A stretch of 64,000 nucleotides of DNA from Diploptera punctata (lineage: Eukaryota; Arthropoda; Insecta; Blattodea; Blaberidae): contig JASPKZ010007537.1 in the NCBI GenBank assembly GCA_030220185.1, positions 152,501-216,500 of the forward strand, read 5' to 3'. Of this stretch, positions 19,326 through 29,573 are shown in pieces. The translations under genes were made by a program, and so were the position numbers. Every line of letters starts with the position of its first letter. Within the stretch, counting starts at the first letter, position 1. Under the pieces are notes generated by a model. The model searched no databases. It had not been told where the DNA came from and saw nothing but the letters and a program-made list of their open reading frames with translations.

Positions 19326-21897
19326 GCATTAGCCGGCTGCTTCCCTTATATACAATTGTGTTAATCACAGAAGTGCACGATCATATACCAGAACAGAAGT
19401 GACACCATGTGCTGGGGTGGCCACGGGTCCCACACTAAGTGCACGATCATATACCAGAACAGAAGTGACACCATGTGCTGGGTGGTCACAGGTCCCACAC
19501 TAAGTGCACGATCATATACCAGAACAGAAGTGACACCATGTGCTGGGTGGTCACGGGTCCCACACTAAGTGCACGATCATATACCAGAACAGAAGTGACA
19601 CCATGTGCTGGGTGGTCACGGGTCCCACACTAAGTGCACGATCATATACCAGAACAGAAGTGACACCATGTGCTGGGTGGCCACGGTCCGAACACTAAGT
19701 GCACGATCATATACCGAACAGAAGTGACACCATGTGCTGGGTGGTCACAGTCCCACACTAAGTGCACGATCATATACCAGAACAGAAGTGACACCATGTG
19801 CTGGGTGGTCACGGGTCCCACACTAAGTGCACGATCATATACCAGAACAGAAGTGACACCATGTGCTGGGTGGTCACAGGTCCCACACTAAGTGCACGAT
19901 CATATACCAGAACAGAAGTGACACCATGTGCTGGGTGGTCACGGGTCCCACACTAAGTGCACGATCATATACCAGAAACAGAAGTGACAACCATGTGCTG
20001 GGTGGTCACGGGTCCCCACACTAAGTGCACGATCATATACCAGAACAGAAGTGACACCATGTGCTGGGTGGTCACGGGTCCCACACTAAGTGCACGATCA
20101 TATACCAGAACAGAAGTGACACCATGTGCTGGGTGGTCACGGGTCCCACACTAAGTGCACGATCATATACCAGAACAGAAGTGACACCATGTGCTGGGTG
20201 GTCCACAGGTCCCACACTAAGTGCACGATCATATACCAGAACAGAAGTGACACCATGTGCTGGTGGTCACAGGTCCCACACTAAGTGCACGATCATATAC
20301 CAGAACAGAAGTGACACCATGTGCTGGTGGTCACAGGTTCCCACACTAAGTGCACGATCATATACCAGAACAGAAGTGACACCATGTGCTGGGTGGTCAC
20401 AGGTCCCACACTAAGTGCACGATCATATCCACCAGAACAGAAGTGACACCATGTGCTGGGTGGTCACAGGTCCCACACTAAGTGCACGATCATATACCAG
20501 AACAGAAGTGACACCATGTGCTGGGTGGTCACGGGTCCCACACTAAGTGCACGATCATATACCAGAACAGAAGTGACACCATGTGCTGGGTGGTCACGGG
20601 TCCCACACTAAGTGCACGATCATATACCAGAACAGAAGTGACACCATGTGCTGGGTGGTCACAGGTCCCACACTAAGTGCACGATCATATACCAGAACAG
20701 AAGTGACACCATGTGCTGGGTGGTCACGGGTCCCACATAAGTGCACGATCATATACCAGAACAGAAGTGACACCATGTGCTGGGTGGTCACGGGTCCCAC
20801 ACTAAGTGCACGATCATATACCAGAACAGAAGTGACACCATGTGCTGGGTGGTCACGGGTCCCACACTAAGTGCACGATCATATACCAGAACAGAAGTGA
20901 CCACCATGTGCTGGGTGGTCACAGGTCCCACACTAAGTGCACGATACATATACCAGAACAGAAGTGACACCATGTGCGGGTGGTCACAGGTCCCACACTA
21001 AGTGCACGATCATATACCAGAACAGAAGTGACACCATGTGCTGGGTGGTCACGGGCTCCACACTAAGTGCACGATCATATCCAGAACAGAAGTGACACCA
21101 TGTGCTGGGTGGTCACGGGTCCCACACTAAGTGCACGATCATATACCAGAACAGAAGTGACACCATGTGCTGGGTGGTCACAGGTCCCACACTAAGTGCA
21201 CGATCATATATACAGAAACAGAAAGTGACACCATGTGCTGGGTGGTCACGGGTCCCACACTAAGTGCATAGATCATATAACAGAACAGAAGTGACACCAG
21301 GTGCTGGGTGGTCACGGGTCCCACACTAAGTGCACGATCATATACCAGAACAGAAGTGACACCATGTGCGGGGTGGTCACGGGTCCCACACTAAGTGCAC
21401 GATCATATACCAGAACAGAAGTGACACCATGTGCGGGTGGCCACGGGTCCAACACTAAGTGCACGATCATATACCAGAAACAGAAGTGACACCCATGTGC
21501 TGGGTGGTCACGGGTCCCACACTAAGTGCACGATCATTACCAGAAACAGAAGTGAACACCATGTGCTGGGTGGTCACGGGTCCCACACTAAGTGCACGAT
21601 CATATACCAGAACAGAAGTGACACCATGTGCTGGGTGGCCACGGGTCCCACACTAAGTGCACGATCATATACCAGAACAGAAGTGACACCATGTGCTGGG
21701 TGGTCACGGGTCCCACACTAAGTGCACGATCATATACCAGAACAGAAGTGACACCATGTGCTGGGTGGTCACAGGTCCCACACTGGCCGAATTTCCCTGA
21801 GAAATTTCTTCTCCTAGGCGGACTTGAACCGCTCACGTCCCGTAGCCCTGCACCAAGGCATCATGACTTAACCTCTTGGCTACGCCGTGGGTTTATT
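19326..21897 (-). mobile_element. SINE-3 copy carrying an internal satellite expansion
   Basis: The right part (21785-21897), read inversely, is the SINE-3 tRNA-like head: CACGGCGTAGCCAAGAGG, CTACGGGACGTGAGCGGTTC and GAGAAATTTCTCAGGGAAA. The left part (19330-19370, AGCCGGCTGC ... GTGTTAATCACAG) is its 3' end. Between them the element's own middle has been deleted and amplified as a 65-bp tandem repeat. Confidence 0.8.
19371..21784. repeat. 65-bp tandem repeat (satellite), about 37 units
   Basis: The unit starts AAGTGCACGATCATATACCA, continues GAACAGAAGTGACACCATGT and GCTGGGTGGTCACGGGTC, and ends CCACACT. Measured start-to-start spacing is 65 bp (for example 19502, 19567, 19632). Units are highly alike, with a G/A alternative in CACGGGTCCC versus CACAGGTCCC and scattered 1-2-bp indels after about 20900. 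The many 60-117-codon frames here arise from the repeat and are not genes. Confidence 0.97.
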
Positions 21898-22016
21898 AAG
21901 TACAATTTTCTTTAATATTTTTCTTCTACAACAAATGTATTCATAACAAACATATGTTCACCGAAAGTTCCGGTTTCCATATAGGCCTACAAACAGATTG
22001 AAAGAAATTGTTTCTA

Positions 22017-22042
22017 ACACACACACACACACACACACACAC
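22017..22042. repeat. (AC)n microsatellite
   Basis: Thirteen AC units. Confidence 0.95.
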
Positions 22043-22130
22043 TATATGTTACGAGATTTTGTTCATGATCTTATACTAAAACAATTTCATCAAAGAAAAC
22101 TTTCTATTGGAAACAGCACAGAAGTAAAAA

Positions 22131-22565
<435 letters not shown>

Positions 22566-22601
<36 letters not shown>
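22566..22601. repeat. (ATT)n microsatellite
   Basis: LINE-B 3' tail run, about 11 ATT units following GATGATG. Confidence 0.9.
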
Positions 22602-22603
<2 letters not shown>

Positions 22604-22905
22604 TTTTTGTGCGATAGTGCGTTTTGTCGTACTTACCAGCAATGGCGACCATTAGTGAAAATTCAACTTCCTACATTTCGGGGTTGCCAACCTAAATAAC
22701 TATACTGTCATATTACATTTACACCCACGCGCGGGAAGTAAAACCACTGCCCTCTATGTATACTACGTACAATGTATATACAGAAAATATCCAAAAGGTA
22801 CACTACATTATTCGAAACATATCACTGCATTTTAAATGAACTGAACTTTATTTGAAACGATATAAAACAATAAATACGTACTTGCGACCATGTTATCAAT
22901 AATTG
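22598..22905 (-). repeat. Dispersed repeat R22, inverse partner at 42232-42548
   Basis: Inverse match of about 310 bp to 42232-42548. On the minus strand both copies hold ATGGTCGCCATTGCTG followed by GTAAGTACG, an ATG with a good splice-donor-like sequence, preceded by a pyrimidine-poor AT region. It could be the first exon of an unknown mobile element or duplicated gene; no second exon was identified. Confidence 0.6.
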
Positions 22906-23284
22906 TTAAAATTGATAAAATGTATTAAATGTACGAGATGGCTTCATGAAACTTGCTCTATATATTCAGATAAGTGCTCTGTGTGTGGAAGAATGGAAAA
23001 GAAAAAAATAAGAAACTCAAAACTGAATTTTTAATGTAATTCTGCACGGCTTACTGTCACAGATATCTTTGCGCCATCTTACCCACCAGGGTGGGAGAGA
23101 TGGTTAAACTTATATATTTTTATTAAGTCAGATTTTCATTAAAACAATTATGCCATTGTTTTAAAAAGTAATTTTTTAGGTTTGTAAAATAATTGTGGTT
23201 ATATAGTAATAATAATAATAATATATACATACCATTGCACAAAAGAGATATTGCATTTTTTACAAATGTGCTCCAACTATCCCC
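22906..23284. other. No feature seen
   Basis: AT-rich. This segment is specific to the R22 copy here and is absent from the partner near 42.2 kb. Confidence 0.45.
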
Positions 23285-23735
23285 CCTCTACCCTAATGAA
23301 CGCAAATATTTCCGACAAAGATGTTATTATTTTACTATTATTTATTATTTTGAAAACACCATCGGCCAAAGAATAATGCACAACGCACGTTTGTGAAGTG
23401 TTTTAACCCTTAAATTGGCAAAACACGAATTTCGTCTGACAGTTATTTGAATGTGGCGGACCGCAGTGAAAACGAAATTTTGTATAACAGCTATTATTAG
23501 GTATATTGTATAATTAGACACACATTTAAGTGGTTTCTTTTTGTTCGTTTTCTTCTGATTTATTTCAAATATTAAATTAACTGAACCAACTGGTGTATCC
23601 AAAAGGATAAATTACGAATTTAAGGGTTAAAGGATCTCGGAAATTAAAAACCTGGCTATCGTTCGGTTTTTAAACATTTTCCGTCGATTCTGTAAAAACC
23701 ACTTCTTAACCTCGCATCGTAATATACTATTACAT
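23285..23735 (+). repeat. Dispersed repeat R22, distal part, split by a MITE
   Basis: 23285-23402 and 23631-23735 match, inversely, 41711-41826 and 41603-41715 (ACGCAAATATTTCC, TTGAAAACA, GTGAAGTGTTTT, CTGTAAAAACCACTTC, CCTCGCATCGTAATATACTA). The partner has no MITE, which makes it an empty-site control. Confidence 0.65.
23403..23630. mobile_element. piggyBac-type MITE
   Basis: TTAACCCTTAAATTGG at the left and ACGAATTTAAGGGTTAA at the right. It is inverted relative to the 5293 and 18329 copies. In the empty partner (41.7 kb, inverse) the flanks are joined as GTGTTTTACAGAATCTCGG. Confidence 0.85.
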
Positions 23736-23849
23736 GGTGATGTGTAAACATGAGATATTAACACAAAATCATTAGTTTTTTTTTTAATTTTTACATATTA
23801 GGCCTACATTTTGGGTTTAGCATTGTGTGTACTATTAAAATATATGTCT

Positions 23850-23851
<2 letters not shown>

Positions 23852-23890
<39 letters not shown>
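23852..23890. repeat. (TA)n microsatellite
   Basis: About 18 TA units. Confidence 0.95.
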
Positions 23891-23894
<4 letters not shown>

Positions 23895-23944
23895 ACGGCT
23901 TTGAAATATGTGGAATTTAAATATTGTGAACTACAAAACAATGA

Positions 23945-24038
23945 ATAAATAAAACTATTCACGTTTGGCTTCGGATATAAATAAGGCGATATAAAATGGT
24001 GCATCATTTCAGACGATGTGTGGAACAATACAGAGAAC
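23945..24038 (+). pseudogene. LINE-C fragment, left part of a split copy
   Basis: Translation with one stop reads ASDINKAI then FQTMCGTIQRT, the region just before the KNKIRKETKIKMYN segment. The same frame continues at 26383 after the Penelope insertion, beginning with the duplicated AATACAGAGAAC. Confidence 0.7.
24027..24038 (+). repeat. Target-site duplication, left copy
   Basis: AATACAGAGAAC, repeated exactly at 26383-26394. The unoccupied form is seen once in the LINE-C copy at about 33733-33744 (CAATACAGAGAACATTC). Confidence 0.9.
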
Positions 24039-24096
24039 CATATTTGGTTCGTCTTCCGGGCTTATAGGCCGTGGTCTGGTTGTCTTCTTACTCGAC

Positions 24097-24127
24097 GTTT
24101 CGTCTACGCTGCGGTAGACATCATCAG
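24097..24127 (-). ncRNA. Hammerhead-like core (left arm)
   Basis: Minus-strand inverse of the motif at 26255-26286: CTGATGA, a stem made by GTCTACC/GGTAGAC-like arms, then GAAAC. See that entry for the caveats. Confidence 0.4.
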
Positions 24128-24721
24128 GAGATACTGCGTGCTTTCTGTGAACTCCTCAACAGTCGGCTGCAGACTGGCTGGTCATTGGAAACTGTCTCTC
24201 TGTTTATAGCTAAACCCCGGGTGGAGGGGAGGTTTTCTGCGCGCACCGAGTTGTGCGCTGTATTGCCGTGTGCAGAAGTCATAGGCTTCGTTGTCGTGTT
24301 ATGCAGTGCTGGGATCCAAATTTTGTTTATCTTCAAGGTTTCTTCTTTTTTGTTGAAGGAATTTTTATGTTTGTATATTTCTATGGCTTCTCTGTATAGT
24401 CTGGTGTAGTAATGTGATGTTTGTGATAATACCTGGGTATCTTCAAATCTTATAATATGTTGTTGGTTGTTCATCAAGTGTTCCGCTACGGCCGATTTTT
24501 CATTTTGTTTTTAACCTGCAGTGTCTCATGTGTTCTTGTAATCGTGTGTTGATCATTCTTTTTGTTGTACCGATGTACACCTCTCCACAACTGCACGGGA
24601 TACGATATATACCGGCATGACTCAAAGGATCTCTAGTGTCTTTGGCTGGGCGCAGTATATTGCTGATTTTTTGTGTTGGTTTGTAGGTTGTTGCTATGTT
24701 GTATTTCTTTAATATTCGTCC

Positions 24722-26200
24722 ACAAACAGTCTAACCACCATCCTAGACAAAAACGGGCGGATAATAAAAACCCTGGTTGAACGAGCCAAAAGGATTTCGG
24801 AACCACAGTATCTGCAAGAAGAAATCAATCATCTCCAGGCAGCTTTTCTTACCAATGGATACAGCAAAACAGATTTTCGTCGAGCCATAAATCCAAAGAA
24901 ATATAGGCCCGAAAACGAAAACAAGGAAGAGATAAATGGTAAGGTTTACCTACCTTATATCAAAACAACAACAGAGAGAAATTGGACGAATATTAAAGAA
25001 ATACAACATAGCAACAATCTACAAACCAACACAAAAAATCAGCAATATACTGCGCCCAGCCAAAGACACTAGAGATCCTTTGAGTCATGCCGGTATATAT
25101 CGTATCCCGTGCAGTTATGGAGAGGTGTACATCGGTACAACAAAAAGAATGATCAACACACGATTACAAGAACACATGAGACACTGCAGGTTAAAACAAA
25201 ATGAAAAATCGGCCGTAGCGGAACACTTGATGAACAACCAACAACATATTATAAGATTTGAAGATACCCAGGTATTATCATAAGTAATGCCACGAGTGAT
25301 TTCCAAATTATCGATAAATTCACGACTCACGAAGTGAGGAGTGAATTTATCTAGAGAATTTGGAAATCAAGAGTGGCATTTGTTAGGGACTATTTAACGA
25401 ATAAAATAAAGCTGTTTACTCACAAATCATTATTTAACTACAGTTATTTAAAAATATTTTTATATTTAAAGTAAACGGTGATGTTTGAAAACTAATGAGA
25501 AACGATAGGTAGCCTACGCTTCTACTGCTTCTTTTGTTTATCACTGCAACCAGATCATAGTATTTATTGCCAAAGGAACGCAATATTGTAAGAATGCTCT
25601 CTAGTGGAGAAAAAATGAAACACATCAATCTGTATATTAATTCATTTTTGATGTCGTATACATTTAAGAAAGTGCAAACAGTGGTTTCTTTTTTTGGTGG
25701 TATAATCAATTGCTACAAATGTTGACATGTAAGCACTATTATATACAATCTGGTAGCCGTATTTGTTATAGGCTCAGTCACTGCAAAATAACGGTCAGAC
25801 CTGTTCAGAATATTAAAAAGGAGGAGCTTTGCTTAATATATGATAATCCTAACGTTGATAATTATTTCGTGAAACACGTCTCTGATTGGTTGTAATACAG
25901 AAATCATTGAAACGTGATTGGTCATTGACTCCCATTTGGGGCATGAGTTAAATAGTCACAAACATCACATTACTACACCAGACTATACAGAGAAGCCATA
26001 GAAATATACAAACATAAAAATTCCTTCAACAAAAAAGAAGAAACCTTGAAGATAAACAAAATTTGGATCCCAGCACTGCATAACACGACAACGAAGCATA
26101 TGACTTCTGCACACGGCAATACAGCGCACAACTCGGTGCGCGCAGAAAACCTCCCCTCCACCCGGGGTTTAGCTATAAACAGAGAGACAGTTTCCAACGA
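24722..26200 (+). pseudogene. Penelope-like protein remnant with GIY-YIG endonuclease domain
   Basis: After a frameshift near 24770, the linker reads LVERAKRISEPQYLQEEINH and LQAAFLTNGYSKTDFRRAI. After another frameshift near 24940 the frame runs KKYNIATIYKPTQKISNILR, then GIYRIPCSYG (GIY at 25092), EVYIGTTKR (the YIG half at 25129-25137), RLQEHMRHCR and AVAEHLMNNQ. Arg and the later Glu-His pattern match the GIY-YIG nuclease of Penelope elements. The coding continues after the Crypton-like insert as HYYTRLYREAIEIYKHKNSF. The reverse transcriptase part is missing (5' truncated). Confidence 0.8.
25278..25958 (-). mobile_element. Crypton-like non-autonomous element, copy c, with known empty site
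   Basis: The 681-bp minus-orientation copy begins TCATAAGTAATGCCACGAG and ends GTTAAATAGTCA. The uninterrupted left arm of the same Penelope gives the empty site: GGTATTATCACAAACATC. Insertion therefore added the element plus at most a 3-bp TCA. The hairpin end at 25286-25381 pairs over about 40 bp and has an inner CTCACGAAGTGAG stem. Confidence 0.75.
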
Positions 26201-26254
26201 CCAGCCAGTCTGCAGCCGACTGTTGAGGAGTTCACAGAAAGCACGCAGTATCTC

Positions 26255-26286
26255 CTGATGATGTCTACCGCAGCAGTAGACGAAAC
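26255..26286 (+). ncRNA. Hammerhead-like ribozyme core of the Penelope 3' region
   Basis: CTGATGA (26255-26261), then T, then a 6-bp stem GTCTAC/GTAGAC with loop CGCAGCA, then GAAAC (26282-26286). Hammerhead cores have CUGANGA-stem II-GAAA, and such motifs are known from Penelope-like elements. The extra U between CUGAUGA and stem II and the unverified stems I/III leave activity open. The stem is preserved in other copies with different bases (40884, 41006, 57586). Confidence 0.5.
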
Positions 26287-26382
26287 GTCGAGTAAGAAGA
26301 CAACCAGACCACGGCCTATAAGCCCGGAAGACGAACCAAATATGGATCAAGACGCCGGCCGTGAAAGCCTACAATTATATAT

Positions 26383-26815
26383 AATACAGAGAACATTCAA
26401 AAATAAAATTAGAAAAGAAACCAAGATAAAAATGTATAATGTTATGGCGGTTCCCACAATATTGTATGGATGTGAAACTTGGGCTCCACTGAAAAAACAG
26501 AAGGACAGAATACAGACGGCGGAGATGAGGTTCCTAAGACAAGTAAAAGGATGTACAAGACTTAATAGAATAAGAAATGAGGATATAAGGAAAAATTGAA
26601 AGTACAGCCTTTATTGGATAAAGTCACGAATTACAGACAGAAATGGATTGATCACATGGATGGAATGAGTAAGGAGAGATATCCATTGTTAGCAAGAAAT
26701 TATCGAGCAAGAGGAAGACATGATGTTGGAAGACCTAGAAGACGTTGGGCTGATGCATTATGAAGTCGGAACGGGCAATTGCCTAATCCCTGGAGTGATG
26801 AAGATCATCATCATT
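26383..26815 (+). pseudogene. LINE-C 3' region, right part of a split copy
   Basis: Begins with the second AATACAGAGAAC. Frames give RTFKNKIRKETKIKMYNVMA, VPTILYGCETW, QTAEMRFLRQVKGCTRL and, after a frameshift near 26595, KWIDHMDGMSKERYPLL and RRHDVGRPRRRW. Ends with CCCTGGAGTGATGAAGATCA, a GAT-type tail. It is the thumb and tail of an RTE-like RT; the palm is absent. Confidence 0.8.
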
Positions 26816-26965
26816 AGGGAACATTGTCTCAATATATTCAGTATATTAAAAGTTCAGAACTATATCAAATAGGCCAATATGATTAAAGTCTGTATGAATC
26901 TTCGGCATGAAGAATTATACTGAATATATTTCCTATTTCTTCCAAGCTCTTGGATTGTATCCAAG

Positions 26966-27002
<37 letters not shown>

Positions 27003-27714
27003 TACCTGGGTTAAACTTGAACAAGTTTGAAATACACAATGGGAGTCTTATCTCTTCGCTTTTGATAAACGGAATTCCGCAGAATTGATTGACACTTCCA
27101 TGACAGATGTTGAAACCTTTACAGCATTCCTACTCTTTTCAATATAAATTTTACTTCCCATTGTTACCGAATAATTAATGATTATTTCTATCTCTTGTGA
27201 AATAAATTTCGAAAATATCTTCAGAAACTCTCTCGCTCATGCATACACTCACAGTCACTCAATCTGTCTTACTTTGGCGTCTCCTGTTTTAGGTTTTTTG
27301 TGTGTTCCATGTCTCCAGGGTCTTATAAGAACAGACATGATCTGCAAGGAGAGGATTTTTAACTCCAGATCGTATAAGCTTTTCATTATCTATATCCACC
27401 CTGTATCAGAGACTGCCAAACTTTACGGAAACAAATTGAAAATAAAATTATTAACAGAAACATCTTACTAGTATTACGTTTTTAACAATTAATAATTTGT
27501 TTTTTCATTATTTTATAAAAATAGTATTAAGATTTGTCAATATATTTACCTAATGTCTTATATATAAGCGATATATTAATTCATTAGAGTTTGTTACTTT
27601 CTTTGTGTATATATATATTTCTTTCTTTCTTTTTATGTATAGTAGATATGAGCTATTAATTCTTTGAGTATACATGCTTTCATTAGTTTAATTTTAATTG
27701 TATTAATAGAATTT
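26816..27714. other. No gene; TA run at 26967-26999
   Basis: A (TA)16 run at 26967-26999. A 97-codon frame at 27178-27471 has no recognised motif. The rest is AT-rich. Confidence 0.45.
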
Positions 27715-28083
27715 TAAGTACAGAAATGGATGTTTTAAGAAGATCAGCTGGAAAGTCTAGATTGGATAGAATACGAAATAAAGAAATAAGGGAAATTATG
27801 GGTGTACAAGAGGAGCCGGACATCACAGACATTATAGAAAAGAAAAGATTACAGTGGTATGGCCATGTCAAAAGAATGCCAGAACAAAGATTGCCTAAAA
27901 TTGTTATGGAATGGATCCCAATGGAAAGAAGGAAGAGAGGAAGACAGAAAAAAACTTGGATAGGATGGGTATAAGCAGCTATGAATATCAGAGGAATGGA
28001 GGAAGATCAATGGATGGATAGAGAGGTATGGCGTTTGGTTTCCGGAAGACGGCGGCAGCTGCCGTGATACCAGATGATGATGA
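27715..28083 (+). pseudogene. LINE-B 3' region
   Basis: Starts further 5' than other short copies (STEMDVLRRSAGKSRLDRIR), giving the empty site for the MITE at 18329. It continues KRLQWYGHVKRMPEQRLPK and WIPMERRKRGRQKKTW; a stop after WIGWV breaks the frame. The tail is TGATACCAGATGATGATGATG. Confidence 0.8.
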
Positions 28084-28099
28084 TGTATTATTAGACATT

Positions 28100-28252
28100 A
28101 TTTTCATTATTGTTCATTTAACCAGATAATTGTTTAGTATGTACTATTATAGTTTTTTTTTTGTATTTAAATGTAACATATGTTTGTCCTAGTGAGTGGA
28201 AGAGGAGGCCACATGCCCTTAACCCCACCAGGCTAAATAAATAAATCTAAAT
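28100..28252 (+). mobile_element. LINE-K 3' end
   Basis: Non-coding 3' end with GTCCTAGTGAGTGGAAGAGG, CCCTTAACCCCACCAGGCTA and AATAAATAAAT. The same ending occurs at 56930 (plus) and 39360 (minus). The CCAGGCTAAATAAATAA ending is of the CR1/Jockey kind. Confidence 0.6.
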
Positions 28253-28261
28253 CTACTCTAA

Positions 28262-28400
28262 AAATAAAGGCCTCCTTGGATGAGTGGTCAGTACAATTCC
28301 AGGGCCACCTCCAAGGGAACAAGAACCCAATTCACTTATACATTCATACTGAATAAGGCGAATATAAAATGAGTTATTATGGGTGTTCACGAGGACAATT
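28262..28400 (+). repeat. Dispersed repeat shared with 44848-44960
   Basis: CCTTGGATGAGTGGTCAGTA, CAGGGCCACCTCCAAG and CATTCATACTGAATAAGGCG align with the segment near 44850 (CCTCGGATGAGTG ... CATTCATACCAAAGAAGACG). Probably the body of a further SINE family. Confidence 0.45.
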
Positions 28401-28464
28401 TATGTCTTAAGCGTTTCATAACATTTGACTTAAAAATAACAAAAAAAACTAAGAGAATATCACT

Positions 28465-28985
28465 CAGCATTAATCCGGACACTACTAGAAGGTTTTCGGT
28501 TTTGTGACATTATTCTTAATGATCTAAACCATGACTTGTCGCAAACACTGCAGCGTGTTCATAATGCTTGGGTTCGATTTATTTTCAATATCCGCCGTTA
28601 TGACCATACTTCCGAACACTTCAATAACCTCTCTTGGCTCCGTCTTACTGACAGACGTAAATTGCACTCTCTTTCACTACTTTTCAAACTTCAGAATTCC
28701 TACATTCTTACTTACCTGGCGTCCAGATTTGAGAAGTTATCTTCTTACCACAATATTGACACTAGGTAACAAGATAATCTGCTAATAATTCCTTTTCATA
28801 GCACTTCCTCTTATTCTACTTCCTTCACAGTAGCCTCTGCCCGCTCCTGGAATTTACTCCCTCAAGATATCAGGGGTTGCCGCACACTTGGCACTTTTAA
28901 GTCACGCTTATACAGTTACCTGTTGTCTAATAATTATTTTCTCTTTATTTATTTAAATTTATACTATGTCATTAATAATCTTTTT
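28465..28985 (+). pseudogene. CR1/Daphne-like LINE, RT C-terminus (LINE-E)
   Basis: Frames give LSQTLQRVHNAWVRFIFNIR, RYDHTSEHFNNLSWLRLTDR, RRKLHSLSLLFKLQN and, after a frameshift near 28770, ARSWNLLPQDIRGCRTLGTF. The QRVxNxxxRFIFN...LxWLxxxDRR...LHSL...WNxLP pattern is the C-terminal end of CR1-group reverse transcriptases. 5'-truncated. Confidence 0.75.
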
Positions 28986-29021
28986 CTCGTTTTTTTTATA
29001 TATCTTGTACTCACACTCACT

Positions 29022-29325
29022 GGGGCACGCCGTAGCGTAGTGGTTAAGGCACTGCGCTACAAGCCGGAAGGTCGAGGGTTCGAGTCCCGGTGGGGTCAGG
29101 ATTTTTAAACTGACCCAAACCTTCTGGCGGCACTATGGCCCTGGGGTCGACTCAGCCTCTAACTGAAATGAGTACCAGACGCTAGTTCTGGGGTAAAGGC
29201 GGCCGTCACGCAGGGCTGACAACCCGGCTGACATTAAGTGCCGATTGTCAAGAAAAAGTGGGAGCCTTAACCTCCTACTACCCCAAAGGCCTCCTGAGGC
29301 CTGTAGTGGGATCACTTTACTTTTT
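29022..29325 (+). mobile_element. SINE-2 copy, full length
   Basis: Intact boxes (GTAGCGTAGTGGTTAAGG and GAGGGTTCGAGTCCCGGTG) and 3' end GGGATCACTTTAC. It shares the flank ACTCACACTCACTGG on the left with TACTCACACTCACTCACTGG on the right, a likely target duplication of about 15 bp in the LINE-A tail at 29331. Confidence 0.85.
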
Positions 29326-29330
29326 TTACT

Positions 29331-29573
29331 CACACTCACTCACTGGCACTATCGAACCAGTAGTTTCATGGCCGCGCGGACATAAGCTCTCCATACATCC
29401 CTATCCTGAGCTAATGCTTTCCAATCATTCCCTGTATAATCTACTTCCCTCAAATCACAGTTAATGTTGTTCTCCCACCTCATTCTTGGTCTACCAACTG
29501 GGCGTTTTCCTTCTGGCTTTCCTACAAGAAGTTTCCATGCACGTCTTTCATTCCCCATACGCGCAACATGTCC
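29331..29573 (-). mobile_element. LINE-A 3' end fragment
   Basis: Minus-strand tail encoding LLVGKPEGKRPVGRPRMRW, NNINCDLREVDYTGNDWKAL and AQDRDVWRAYVRAAM. It stops at CGCAACATGTCCTG, where unrelated GC-rich sequence starts. Confidence 0.8.

Larger units (their letters stand above)
24039..26382 (+). mobile_element. Penelope-like element, inverted-pair copy
   Basis: 24039-24720 is the inverse of the element's 3' part. At 24720 it switches to plus orientation and runs to 26382, so the two arms share about 680 bp in opposite orientation. The whole is bounded by one 12-bp target duplication, so it inserted as a unit. Inverted and partly tandem arrangements are usual for Penelope elements. The right arm is interrupted at 25278-25958 by a Crypton-like element that the left arm lacks. 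Confidence 0.85.

Noticed and set aside
19670..21836. Many open frames of 60-117 codons on both strands
   Set aside because: They are translations of the 65-bp satellite; frames open because the repeat lacks stops, not because of coding.
25973..26350. 125-codon minus frame, also present as antisense at 24018-24409
   Set aside because: Antisense of the Penelope 3' part; the plus-strand reading continues the GIY-YIG protein.
26258..26599. 113-codon plus frame
   Set aside because: Chimera running across the Penelope/LINE-C junction and its target duplication.
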